A stretch of 64,000 nt of DNA from Bradyrhizobium diazoefficiens (GTDB lineage: Bacteria > Pseudomonadota > Alphaproteobacteria > Rhizobiales > Xanthobacteraceae): assembly GCF_018129965.1 (NCBI RefSeq), contig NZ_JAFCKW010000004.1:124001-188000 (forward strand), in the 5' to 3' direction. The position numbers and the translations under genes are program-made. Positions 1-7,868 of the stretch are shown in pieces (the stretch's first letter is position 1; each line of letters begins with the position of its first letter). The notes beneath the pieces were generated by a model, which worked only from the letters and a program-made list of their open reading frames with translations, was not told where the DNA came from and did no database searches.

Positions 1-6
1 GGCCGT

Positions 7-1107
7 TCAGGCGCCCGTCTTGCGCTCCTGCGCATAACGCACCAGCGCGGCGAAGCGATAGATGCCGTGCACGAACTTGCCATAGGGCATGGTGATGAAC
101 AGCGCGAACACGGCGCCGAGATGCAGCGCCAGCAGCGGCCCCATTGCCGCGGTCTCGCGCAGGAGCAGAAGCAGCATGCCGGTGAGACCGGTCAGGAACA
201 GCATGGCGATGAAACCGACATCCATGCCGTAGCGCTTCTCGTCGAGCAATTCGGACGCGCGACGTGACTTGGCGATGAACAGGCCGATCGGTCCGATGAC
301 GAGGCCGATGCCGCCGAGCGTACCCAGTACGACCGGCAGATCCCACCACGGATACGGCGCCTCGCGGCCGAGCAGATAGTGATAGAGCGTGGCCACGGAG
401 GTCGCGGCGAAGCACAGCAGGAAGCCGTAGAACGTCAGGTGATGATACAGCTTGCGTCGGTCGGTCGGCTTGTCGTCCTCGTTGTAGCACCCGACGCCGC
501 CGCCATGGAGATAGCGCAGTTCGCCGGCATCGCGGATCGCCTGGAAGATCGAGCTGCCATCGGCGCGGCCGCCGATCGGCGTGCCGATATCGCGCCAGAA
601 CGTTCGCACGCTCATGACCAGCGCGAGGATCGCGTAAAGGAAGGCCGCGCCGAACAATGCGGCCATCGTATTATGCGGCATCAGCTTGTAAAACGCGCCG
701 GGGCCGGTGTGCACGCCCAGCAGCACGCTGCGGTCGTTCAACGCGGCGAAGCCGAGGATGAAGGCCGCCATGCTGAGCGCGGCGACGACGCTGATCACGA
801 GGCCGTTGCGCGCGAATACGCCGGACAGCGCCCGCGGCCAGGCATAGGCCGCATAGGACTCGGCGCGTGCGATGGCCAACGTCTGCGGGACGTTGACGTT
901 GAACTCATGCGGCGGCGAGAACTGGCAGTCGACGTAGCAGGCGCCGCAGGAATGACAGAGGTTGGCGAGATAATTGAGGTCGCCGTCGGAGAATGCGCGG
1001 CGCATCTCCATCGCCGGGAACACCGCGCAGAGCCCCTCACAGTAGCGGCAGGAATTACAGACCGTCATCAGACGGTCGGCTTCGTCGAGAATTCGAGTTC
1101 CGTGCAT
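7..1107 (-). CDS. tcuB: TcuB-like tricarballylate utilisation protein (Fe-S/membrane electron carrier)
   Basis: 366-aa protein that should accept electrons from TcuA and pass them to the membrane quinone pool during tricarballylate oxidation. Two cysteine clusters are visible near the N-terminus: C17, C20, C23, C27 and C51, C54, C57, C61, the pattern of a pair of Fe-S clusters. The rest carries several hydrophobic membrane segments, as in TcuB/CitB proteins. The start chosen is the ATG at 1107, which begins MHGTRILDEADRLM just before the first cluster; the frame stays open upstream but only as antisense to the hydrolase gene. It lies 5 nt after the hydrolase stop, so it is the last gene of a tcuA-hydrolase-tcuB operon. 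The gene is complete, ending 6 nt from the window edge. Confidence 0.9.
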   Translation of the reverse strand: MHGTRILDEADRLMTVCNSCRYCEGLCAVFPAMEMRRAFSDGDLNYLANLCHSCGACYVDCQFSPPHEFNVNVPQTLAIARAESYAAYAWPRALSGVFARNGLVISVVAALSMAAFILGFAALNDRSVLLGVHTGPGAFYKLMPHNTMAALFGAAFLYAILALVMSVRTFWRDIGTPIGGRADGSSIFQAIRDAGELRYLHGGGVGCYNEDDKPTDRRKLYHHLTFYGFLLCFAATSVATLYHYLLGREAPYPWWDLPVVLGTLGGIGLVIGPIGLFIAKSRRASELLDEKRYGMDVGFIAMLFLTGLTGMLLLLLRETAAMGPLLALHLGAVFALFITMPYGKFVHGIYRFAALVRYAQERKTGA

Positions 1108-1112
1108 GGCGT

Positions 1113-2141
1113 TTACTTCGTCAAACCCTTCCCCTTGAGCCATCTCTGGATCAGGCCCGCGACCTCGAGGTTGTTCTTGTCCATCATGACGAGATGCGAA
1201 TTGCCCTTGATGCCGACCTTCGGGAGATCGACGACGTCGACGCTGCCGCCGGCGGCCCGGATCGCATCGGCAAAGGCGATGCCGTTGGCCCGGATCTTGG
1301 GCCAGCGCGAATCCTGCTCGATGTAGTCGCCGTAGACGATCAGGGTGGGAATGCCCTTCAGCACGCCCGCCCTGGCGGCATCGCCGACGCCGGCCGGCTC
1401 GATCGCGATCAGCGCCTTGACCTTGTCGGGGCGAGCCTGCGCCACCTTGAAGCCGAAGCTGCCGGCCTGGCTGTGGAACAGGATGATCGACGGACCGACG
1501 CGGTCGAGCTCGGCGATGTAGGCCGCGATGGTGGCATCGTCCGTGGTGGTCCAGCGCGGGACGTTCTGCTTGACGAAATCGTCGTAGGCTTCGACGGGGA
1601 ACTGATTGCCCGGCAGCACCTTCCGCTTGGCCGGATCCGGATCGTAGGAGTTCGGACCATCTCCGATCCTGAAGCGATCGAAAGGATTGGACCTTGTGAG
1701 GAAGACCGGCTCGCCCTTGAAGATGTCGGGATACATCGCCCAGCCGGCGCGACCGCGCTCGACCGCGTCGGAATTGTAGACCGCCCAGCCCTTGCGCAGG
1801 AAATAGTTCAACCAACCTTCGCGCCCGTCGGGCGTGGTCTCGTAGGTGACGCCGGTGAGCCCCCCGCCATGCCAGAGCAGCAGCGGATAGGCGCCTTTCT
1901 CGTTCTGCGGCAGGAAGTACTGCACGTACATCTGCTCGACCTGGTAGATGCCGTTGGGATCGACCTTGGCGGGCACGCCGCCGGGCGAGAACGTTACGTC
2001 CTTCACCGGCTTGCCGGAAATCTCGACCAGACGCCCGCCGACATGGAACGAGCCCATGTCGCGCAGCGCGATCGGCTCGTCCGCCCGCGCGGCGCCGGCG
2101 ACGAGAAGCGCGGAAATCGAAGCGATGGCAATACGACGCAT
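1113..2141 (-). CDS. Secreted alpha/beta hydrolase (esterase-like) inside the tcu operon
   Basis: 342-aa hydrolase with a Sec signal peptide (about residues 1-20, ending AARA before DEPI), so it should act in the periplasm. Alpha/beta-hydrolase features are an HGGG oxyanion motif at 91-94, a nucleophile elbow HSQAG with Ser224, a possible acid at E248 and a histidine at 316 in GNSHLVM. The nucleophile motif is HSxxG-like rather than classic GxSxG. It sits 24 nt after tcuA and 5 nt before tcuB, so it is probably co-transcribed with both. The substrate is unknown. The context suggests a carboxylic ester, possibly one that releases tricarballylate, but this is inference only. Confidence 0.85.
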   Translation of the reverse strand: MRRIAIASISALLVAGAARADEPIALRDMGSFHVGGRLVEISGKPVKDVTFSPGGVPAKVDPNGIYQVEQMYVQYFLPQNEKGAYPLLLWHGGGLTGVTYETTPDGREGWLNYFLRKGWAVYNSDAVERGRAGWAMYPDIFKGEPVFLTRSNPFDRFRIGDGPNSYDPDPAKRKVLPGNQFPVEAYDDFVKQNVPRWTTTDDATIAAYIAELDRVGPSIILFHSQAGSFGFKVAQARPDKVKALIAIEPAGVGDAARAGVLKGIPTLIVYGDYIEQDSRWPKIRANGIAFADAIRAAGGSVDVVDLPKVGIKGNSHLVMMDKNNLEVAGLIQRWLKGKGLTK

Positions 2142-2165
2142 GGTCTTCCCTGCCTCTGTTCTCTT

Positions 2166-3557
2166 CTAGTTTTTCGCGTAACGCGCGGCTTCCCGCCCGG
2201 CGATGCGCCCGAACACGCTGCCAATGGTCATGCCAATGCCGGCCGCATAGCCCTTGCCGAGCACGTTGCCGGCCATGATCTCGCCGGCCGCAAACATGTT
2301 GGCCGACGGCTTGCCGTCAGCCATCAGAATGCGTGATTCCTTGTTCACGCGCGTGCCGAGATAGGTGAAAGTGATGCCGGGCCGCACCGGATAGGCGAGA
2401 TAAGGCGGCGTCTCGATCTTGCGGGCCCAGTGGGTCTTCGGCGGGGTGATACCCTCGGTCACGCAATCGTCCAGGATGGTGTGGTCGAACGTACCGGGCC
2501 GCACCGCGGCGTTGAACTCGGTGATGGTCTTTTCCAGCGCCGCCGGATCGAGCCCGAGCTTGCCGGCGAGTTCGGCAATGGTCTGCCCGGCAATCGGCGG
2601 GAACAAAGTCGGCATGAAGCTCGTGACGACGGTGGAATCGAAGATGATGTAGGCGATCTGGTCGGGCTGTGCCGCGACCAGACGGCCCCAGATCGCGTAA
2701 CGCTTCGGCCAGATGTCCTCGCCCTCGTCGTAGAAGCGCTGGGAGTTCTTGTTGACGACGATACCGAAGACCACCGAGTCGTGGCGCGTGATGATGCCGC
2801 CGTCGAATTTCGGCGCGCGGGCGTCGATCGCGACCGCATGGCATTGGGTGGGATCACCGACCTCCTGCACGCCCTTGTCGAGCAGCATCTTCAGGATCGA
2901 GCCGCGGTTGTAGGGCGTGCCGCGGATCAGGAAATTGTCGGCGGCCTCGCCCCAATATTGCTTCAGCCATTCGATGTTGGCCTCGAACCCACCGGCCGCA
3001 GCGACCAGCGAGGTCGCACGAATCTCGATCTCGCCCTTGATCGGCCGCTTGAGGCGGGCGGCCAGGAACATCCCATCCTCGATCACGAGGTCGGCGACCT
3101 CGGCGTCATATTCGATATCGACGCCGAGCCGCTCCGCAGTCAGATACAGGGCATTCAGCATCGCGCGGCCGCCGCCGAGGAAGAAGGAATTGGTCCGGCC
3201 GAGGCTCAGCGTGCCCCCAAGCGAGGGCTGCCAGCGGACGCCCTGCTCCACGATCCAGTTCAGGATGTCCTTGGACTCCCGGATCATGTGGCGGGCGAGC
3301 ACCTCGTCGGTCTGCCCGCCGGTGACGCGCAGCAGGTCCTCCCAGAACTCCTGCTCGGTATAGGGACCGGTCAGGATTTCGGTCGCAGCGTCGTGAGCGC
3401 AGCGCATGTTACGGGTATGGCGGGTGTTGCCGCCGCGATAGAACTTCGGGGCCCCCTCGAGCACGAGCACTGACGCGCCGCCGCGGCGCGCCGAAATGGC
3501 CGCGCACAACGCAGCATTGCCCCCGCCGATCACCAGCACATCGTATTTGCTGCTCAT
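2166..3557 (-). CDS. tcuA: FAD-dependent tricarballylate dehydrogenase TcuA
   Basis: 463-aa flavoprotein of the fumarate reductase/succinate dehydrogenase flavoprotein superfamily. It is predicted to oxidise tricarballylate to cis-aconitate, which then enters the TCA cycle. The N-terminus has the dinucleotide-binding motif VLVIGGGNAALCAA followed by an acidic strand end (VLVLEGAP). The C-terminal FAD segment MFAAGEIMAGNVLGKGYAAG is typical of TcuA. The length fits the family (about 460-470 aa). It is the first gene of the operon, divergent from a GntR regulator with a 14-bp palindrome between them. Electrons should go to the TcuB-like protein two genes downstream. Confidence 0.92.
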   Translation of the reverse strand: MSSKYDVLVIGGGNAALCAAISARRGGASVLVLEGAPKFYRGGNTRHTRNMRCAHDAATEILTGPYTEQEFWEDLLRVTGGQTDEVLARHMIRESKDILNWIVEQGVRWQPSLGGTLSLGRTNSFFLGGGRAMLNALYLTAERLGVDIEYDAEVADLVIEDGMFLAARLKRPIKGEIEIRATSLVAAAGGFEANIEWLKQYWGEAADNFLIRGTPYNRGSILKMLLDKGVQEVGDPTQCHAVAIDARAPKFDGGIITRHDSVVFGIVVNKNSQRFYDEGEDIWPKRYAIWGRLVAAQPDQIAYIIFDSTVVTSFMPTLFPPIAGQTIAELAGKLGLDPAALEKTITEFNAAVRPGTFDHTILDDCVTEGITPPKTHWARKIETPPYLAYPVRPGITFTYLGTRVNKESRILMADGKPSANMFAAGEIMAGNVLGKGYAAGIGMTIGSVFGRIAGREAARYAKN

Positions 3558-3634
3558 GCCGTCTGCCCGATGCGACGAAGTTAGAGATATTCTGCGCGCC
3601 GACGGCTCCGGTCAATCGGACCGCCATTGCGCAC

Positions 3635-3648
3635 CTTTGTATACAAAG
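3635..3648. promoter_or_regulatory. Perfect 14-bp palindrome, probable GntR/FCD operator
   Basis: CTTTGTATACAAAG reads the same on both strands and lies in the divergent intergenic region between tcuA and the GntR-family gene. Its TTGTATACAA core resembles operators of FCD-type GntR regulators, which bind short A/T-centred palindromes with GT...AC arms. A second half-like ATACAG follows at 3651. It is 78 nt upstream of tcuA, so it could control both directions. Confidence 0.6.
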
Positions 3649-3715
3649 CTATACAGACGGGGCGCAAGCGGCATCTGTGCATAGGCAGGATGCGCTCGGC
3701 AGCCCGAGAGGACCC

Positions 3716-4399
3716 ATGGCCAGACGCCCGGTAAAGGCAGGCGGATCGATTACCCGAGGCGGCGGCGTGGCGCTGGGCGAAGCGGTCTTCCGCTCGCTCT
3801 GCGAGTCGCTCCAGGCTGGCAGCTACCGCGCTGGCGACCGCCTGCGCGAGGAGGAGGTTGCCAAGCGGCTGAAGGTCAGCCGCACACCGGTTCGCGAAGC
3901 CCTGGGGCGGCTGGCCGCGCGCGGCTTCGTCGAGCCGGCGGGCGGCCGCGGCGTGATCGTGCGCAACCTCGACATATCGGAGGTACTCGAGCTCTATGCG
4001 ATGCGCGAAATCATGGAGGGCGCCTCGGCTCGCCTTGCCGCCGAACACGCATCCGTTCCTGAGGTGGACGCACTCCGCGACATTGAGCAATCCTTCATCG
4101 AGGCCTCCGAAACCGACGCGGCCGAGATGGCGCGGCTCAACCGCGCCTTCCACGAAGCCATCTGCCGCGCCGCGCGCAACCGCTATCTCGACAACGCCTC
4201 CCGCGAATTGCAGGACTGGATCGCCCTGCTCGGCCCCACCACCTTCACGGTGGCGGGACGCCCATCGACCAGCCATGGCGAGCACCAGGCCATCATCGAC
4301 GCCATCGCCACGCGCGACGGCAACAGGGCCGAACAGCTCGCCCGGGCTCATATTCGCGAAGCGCTGCGCTGCCGGCTGAAGCTGGTGCAAAGGCAGTAG
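3716..4399 (+). CDS. GntR-family regulator with FCD domain, probable tcu regulator
   Basis: 227 aa from the ATG at 3716 (MARRPVKAGG). A GTG at 3677 would add 13 residues, but the purine-rich GAGAGGA just before 3716 favours the shorter form. The N-terminal winged helix-turn-helix shows the GntR signature (RAGDRLREEEVAKRLKVSRT then PVREALGRLAARG). The C-terminal all-helical FCD domain has the metal/ligand histidines FHEAI, GEHQAI and AHIREAL. FCD regulators usually sense carboxylic acids, which matches tricarballylate. It is divergent from tcuA. In Salmonella the tcu regulator is a LysR protein, so this would be a different regulatory solution. Confidence 0.9.
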   Translation: MARRPVKAGGSITRGGGVALGEAVFRSLCESLQAGSYRAGDRLREEEVAKRLKVSRTPVREALGRLAARGFVEPAGGRGVIVRNLDISEVLELYAMREIMEGASARLAAEHASVPEVDALRDIEQSFIEASETDAAEMARLNRAFHEAICRAARNRYLDNASRELQDWIALLGPTTFTVAGRPSTSHGEHQAIIDAIATRDGNRAEQLARAHIREALRCRLKLVQRQ

Positions 4400-4409
4400 G
4401 GCGGCAGAC

Positions 4410-4883
4410 TTACGCGCGCACGTCAGCGACGACCGCATTCAGCAGGTCCCGCACGTCGCCCGGCTTCAGGCGCAACTGTAGACCGCGTTGGCCGCCATTG
4501 AGATAAACCTGGTCGTGCGCGAGCGCGCTCTGTTCGATCACGGTGCGCACAAGCTTGCGCTGGCCGAACGGGCTGATGCCGCCGACCTTGAAGCCGGTCA
4601 CGCGTTCGGCTTCCAGCGGCTTCATCATCTGTGCGGATTTCCCGCCGGCGGCAGCGGCGAGCTTTTTCATCGAGACTTCCTGGTCGGAGGGAACGACGAC
4701 GCAGACCGGCTTGCCGTCGACCAGCGCCATCAGCGTCTTCAACACGCGCGCGGGATCCTCGCCCAGGGCGGCCGCTGCCTGCAGGCCGATGCTCTCCGCG
4801 TCGGGATCGTAGTCGTAAGTGTGAACGGAAAAGGCGATACCGGCGGCTTCAAGCGCGCGCGTGGCTGGGGTGACCTTGGACAT
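4410..4883 (-). CDS. ybaK: YbaK/EbsC-family Cys-tRNA(Pro) deacylase
   Basis: 157-aa protein of the YbaK/ProX editing family, which hydrolyses mischarged Cys-tRNA(Pro) in the cytoplasm. The key lysine falls at K49 in ARVLKTLMALVDGK. The glycine-rich GGKSAQM, FKVGGISPFGQRK and LNGGQRGLQLRL segments are characteristic. The length is typical. It is convergent with the GntR gene (10 nt between stop codons) and is probably a stand-alone transcript. Confidence 0.93.
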   Translation of the reverse strand: MSKVTPATRALEAAGIAFSVHTYDYDPDAESIGLQAAAALGEDPARVLKTLMALVDGKPVCVVVPSDQEVSMKKLAAAAGGKSAQMMKPLEAERVTGFKVGGISPFGQRKLVRTVIEQSALAHDQVYLNGGQRGLQLRLKPGDVRDLLNAVVADVRA

Positions 4884-4952
4884 GAGTGGTGTGTAGCATC
4901 GGTGTTACGAGGAGCGAAGCGACTGCGGGCAAGACGATACCAAACATTCACT

Positions 4953-5053
4953 GTCATCGCCCGGCTTGGCCGGGCGATCCAGTACACCGAGACAATAGTA
5001 ATCGAATCGATGGGGCGCGGCGTACTGGATTCGCCGCCTTCGCGGGGAATGAC
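4953..5053. repeat. Intergenic palindromic repeat element, type A
   Basis: About 100 bp with nested inverted repeats between ybaK and the formate dehydrogenase gene. The ends are GTCAT (4953-4957) and ATGAC (5049-5053). Inside are a perfect 10-bp hairpin ATCGCCCGGC-TTG-GCCGGGCGAT (4956-4978), an 8-bp pair TCCAGTAC/GTACTGGA (4978-4985 and 5022-5029) and a small CCGC-CTTC-GCGG hairpin (5034-5045). No coding potential is seen. It looks like a dispersed non-autonomous palindromic element of rhizobial genomes; it could also end transcripts from the fds operon. Confidence 0.6.
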
Positions 5054-5099
5054 GGCGTTTTGTGCCCAGCCTCGTCCGCGATGACGACGAGACTTCTCC

Positions 5100-7868
5100 C
5101 TACTCCGCCGCGTCCCGCATCTCGGCGCGTTCGGCACGCGCCGCGCAGAACTTGAATTCCGGGATCTTGCCGAAAGGATCAAGCGCCGGGTTGGTGAGCA
5201 AATTCGCCGCCGCCTCCGCATAGCAGAACGGCATGAAGACCATGTTCTCGGGGACGTCGCGGTCAGAGCGGACCTTGACCTCGACGGCACCGCGGCGCGT
5301 CTCGAGGCGAATGAAATCGCCCGGCGCGAGCTTCTTCCTGCGCATGTCCTTCGGCGACATGAAGGCGACCGCCTCCGGCTCGATCTGGTCGAGCACGTGC
5401 GCGCGGCGGGTCATCGATCCGGTGTGCCAGTGTTCCAGCACCCGCCCGGTCGAAAGCACCATCGGATATTCGTCGTCGGGAATCTCGTCCGGCGGGATGA
5501 CCTTGGCGGGCACGATCTTGCCGCGACCGCTCTCGGTCGGGAAGCCCGTGGTGAAGATGATCTCGTTGCCGGGCACGTCCGGACCATCGACCGGATAGGT
5601 GACGGCGCCTTCGCGCACCAGCCGCTCCCAGGTGATGTTCTTCAGCGACGGCATCAGCTCTGCCATCTCCGTGAAGACTTCGCCGGGGCCGGCGTAATTC
5701 CACGGCAGGCCCATGCGCTTGCCGATCTCCTGGATGATCCAGAGATCCTGCCGGGCATCGCCGGGCGGCTTGACCACCTGGCTCGCGAGCTGCACCCGGC
5801 GGTCGGTGTTGGTGAAGGAGCCTTCCTTTTCCGCAAATGCAGAGGCCGGCAGGATGACATCGGCGTGGAAGGCGGTCTCGGTGACGAAGAGATCCTGCAC
5901 CACGAGGTGATCGAGCATGGCGAGCGCCTGGCGCGCGTGCTGGAGGTCGGGATCGGACATCGCGGGGTTCTCGCCCTCGATATACATGCCCTTGATCTCG
6001 CCGGCATGGATCGCGTTCATGATCTCGACCACGGTCAGGCCGCGGACGGGATCGAGATCCTGCTCCCAGAGCTTCTCGAAGCTGCCGCGCAGATCGTCAC
6101 GGCCGACCGGCTGATAATCCGGCAGGAACATCGGAATGAGGCCGGCGTCGGAGGCGCCCTGCACGTTGTTCTGGCCGCGCAGCGGATGCAGGCCGGTGCC
6201 GGGTCTGCCGACCTGGCCGGTGATGAGCGCGAGCGCGATCAGGCAGCGCGCATTGTCGGTGCCGTGGACGTGCTGACTGATGCCCATGCCCCAGAAGATG
6301 ATCGACGACTTCGCGCGCGCGTAGGTCCGCGCCACCTCGCGCAGCGTCTGCGCCGGGATGCCGCAGATCGGCTCCATCTTCTCCGGCGTAAACTCCTCGA
6401 TCTTCTCCTTGAGGTCTTCAAAGCCCTCGGTATAGCCGGCAATGTACTGGTCGTCGGTCAGACCTTCGGTGATGATCGTGTTGATCATCGCGTTCAGCAT
6501 GGCGACGTCGGAGCCGGGCTTGAACTGCAGATGCCTGGTCGCGTGCCGCGACAGCGTCTGCCGGCGCGGATCCATCACGAACAGTTTCGCGCCGTTCTGC
6601 TTGACGGCGTTCTTGATGAAGGTCGCGGCGACCGGATGGTTCACGGTCGGGTTGGCGCCGATCACGATGATGACCTCGGCATCCATCGCCGCTGCGAACG
6701 GCGCCGACACCGCGCCCGAGCTCAGCCCCTCGAACAGGGCCGCGACCGACGAGGCGTGGCACAGCCGGGTGCAATGATCGACATTGTTGGACCCGAAGCC
6801 GGTACGCACCAGCTTCTGGAAAAGATAGGCTTCCTCGTTCGAGCCCTTGGCCGAGCCGAAGCCGGCCAGCGCCTTGACGCCCTTCTCATCGCGGATTTTG
6901 ACCAAACCCCTGGCAGCGATGTCGAGGGCTTCCTCCCAGCTCGCTTCACGGAAATGCGTGAAGGGATTGGCGGGATCGACCTGGTCGTTGGCATCCTTCT
7001 TCGCATTCGGCAGCCGCACCAGCGGCTTGGTCAGGCGATGCGGATGATGGATGTAGTCGAAGCCGAAGCGGCCCTTGACGCAGAGACGGTTGTGATTGGC
7101 GGGGCCGTCACGGCCTTCCGCGTAAATGACCTTCTCGTCCTTGACCTCGTAGGTGACCTGACAGCCGACGCCGCAGAACGGGCAGAGCGAATCGACCTTC
7201 CGGTCGGCATAGGTGACACGGGTCTGCTGCTCGTCGAGCATCACGGCCGGCATCAACGCGCCGGTCGGACAGGCCTGCACGCATTCGCCGCAGGCGACGC
7301 ATGTGGACTCGCCCATGGGATCGTCGAAGTCGAACACGATCTTCGAGTCATGGTTGCGATAGGCCATACCGATGACGTCGTTGACCTGGACCTCGCGGCA
7401 CGCGCGCACGCACAGCCCGCACTGGATGCAGGCATCGAGATTGACGCGCATCGCCGGATGGCTGGCATCGGTCGCCCAGCGCTCGGCGGCGGGAAAGCGG
7501 CTCTCTGTGACGCCGGTGGTCTCGGCCCAGTGCCAGAATTTCGAGTCGGGATCGTGCGAGGTCTCCCGCGCCGGCTGGTCGGCGACGAGCAGTTCCATGA
7601 CCATCTTCTGTGCCGAGACGGCGCGCGCGCTCTCGGTCTTCACCTTCATGCCGACCGACGGCGTGCGCTTGCAGGACGCCGCCAGCACGCGTTCGCCCTC
7701 GATCTCGACCATGCAGGCACGGCAGTTGCCGTCCGGGCGATAATCGGGCGCGGGCGAATAGCACAGATGCGGAATTTCGCGGCCCTGGCGTTTTGCGACC
7801 TGCCAGATCGTCTCGCCGGCATTGGCCTCGACCTGCTTGCCGTCGAGCTCGAAGGTGATCTTGGTCAT
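5100..7868 (-). CDS. fdsA: NAD-dependent formate dehydrogenase, alpha (molybdenum) subunit
   Basis: 922-aa catalytic subunit that oxidises formate to CO2 at a bis-MGD molybdenum centre; cytoplasmic, with no Tat signal. Domains in order: a 2Fe-2S domain (C36, C49, C52, C66); two 4Fe-4S clusters (C147/150/153/157 and C190/193/196/200); a further 4Fe-4S site (C229, C232, C236, C263); then the molybdopterin oxidoreductase domain. The predicted Mo ligand is Cys370 in HCTRLCHASS, followed by the conserved His371, so this is a Cys, not Sec, enzyme. A molybdopterin-dinucleotide binding domain is at the C-terminus. The start ATG overlaps the stop of the upstream fused subunit by 4 nt (ATGA), showing translational coupling. 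The maturation genes lie 5-10 kb away. Confidence 0.95.
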   Translation of the reverse strand: MTKITFELDGKQVEANAGETIWQVAKRQGREIPHLCYSPAPDYRPDGNCRACMVEIEGERVLAASCKRTPSVGMKVKTESARAVSAQKMVMELLVADQPARETSHDPDSKFWHWAETTGVTESRFPAAERWATDASHPAMRVNLDACIQCGLCVRACREVQVNDVIGMAYRNHDSKIVFDFDDPMGESTCVACGECVQACPTGALMPAVMLDEQQTRVTYADRKVDSLCPFCGVGCQVTYEVKDEKVIYAEGRDGPANHNRLCVKGRFGFDYIHHPHRLTKPLVRLPNAKKDANDQVDPANPFTHFREASWEEALDIAARGLVKIRDEKGVKALAGFGSAKGSNEEAYLFQKLVRTGFGSNNVDHCTRLCHASSVAALFEGLSSGAVSAPFAAAMDAEVIIVIGANPTVNHPVAATFIKNAVKQNGAKLFVMDPRRQTLSRHATRHLQFKPGSDVAMLNAMINTIITEGLTDDQYIAGYTEGFEDLKEKIEEFTPEKMEPICGIPAQTLREVARTYARAKSSIIFWGMGISQHVHGTDNARCLIALALITGQVGRPGTGLHPLRGQNNVQGASDAGLIPMFLPDYQPVGRDDLRGSFEKLWEQDLDPVRGLTVVEIMNAIHAGEIKGMYIEGENPAMSDPDLQHARQALAMLDHLVVQDLFVTETAFHADVILPASAFAEKEGSFTNTDRRVQLASQVVKPPGDARQDLWIIQEIGKRMGLPWNYAGPGEVFTEMAELMPSLKNITWERLVREGAVTYPVDGPDVPGNEIIFTTGFPTESGRGKIVPAKVIPPDEIPDDEYPMVLSTGRVLEHWHTGSMTRRAHVLDQIEPEAVAFMSPKDMRRKKLAPGDFIRLETRRGAVEVKVRSDRDVPENMVFMPFCYAEAAANLLTNPALDPFGKIPEFKFCAARAERAEMRDAAE

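Noticed and set aside
1108..1815. Long N-terminal extension of the tcuB frame
   Set aside because: It runs antisense-like through the hydrolase gene in another frame with low-complexity Arg/Gly content; the Fe-S protein begins naturally at 1107.
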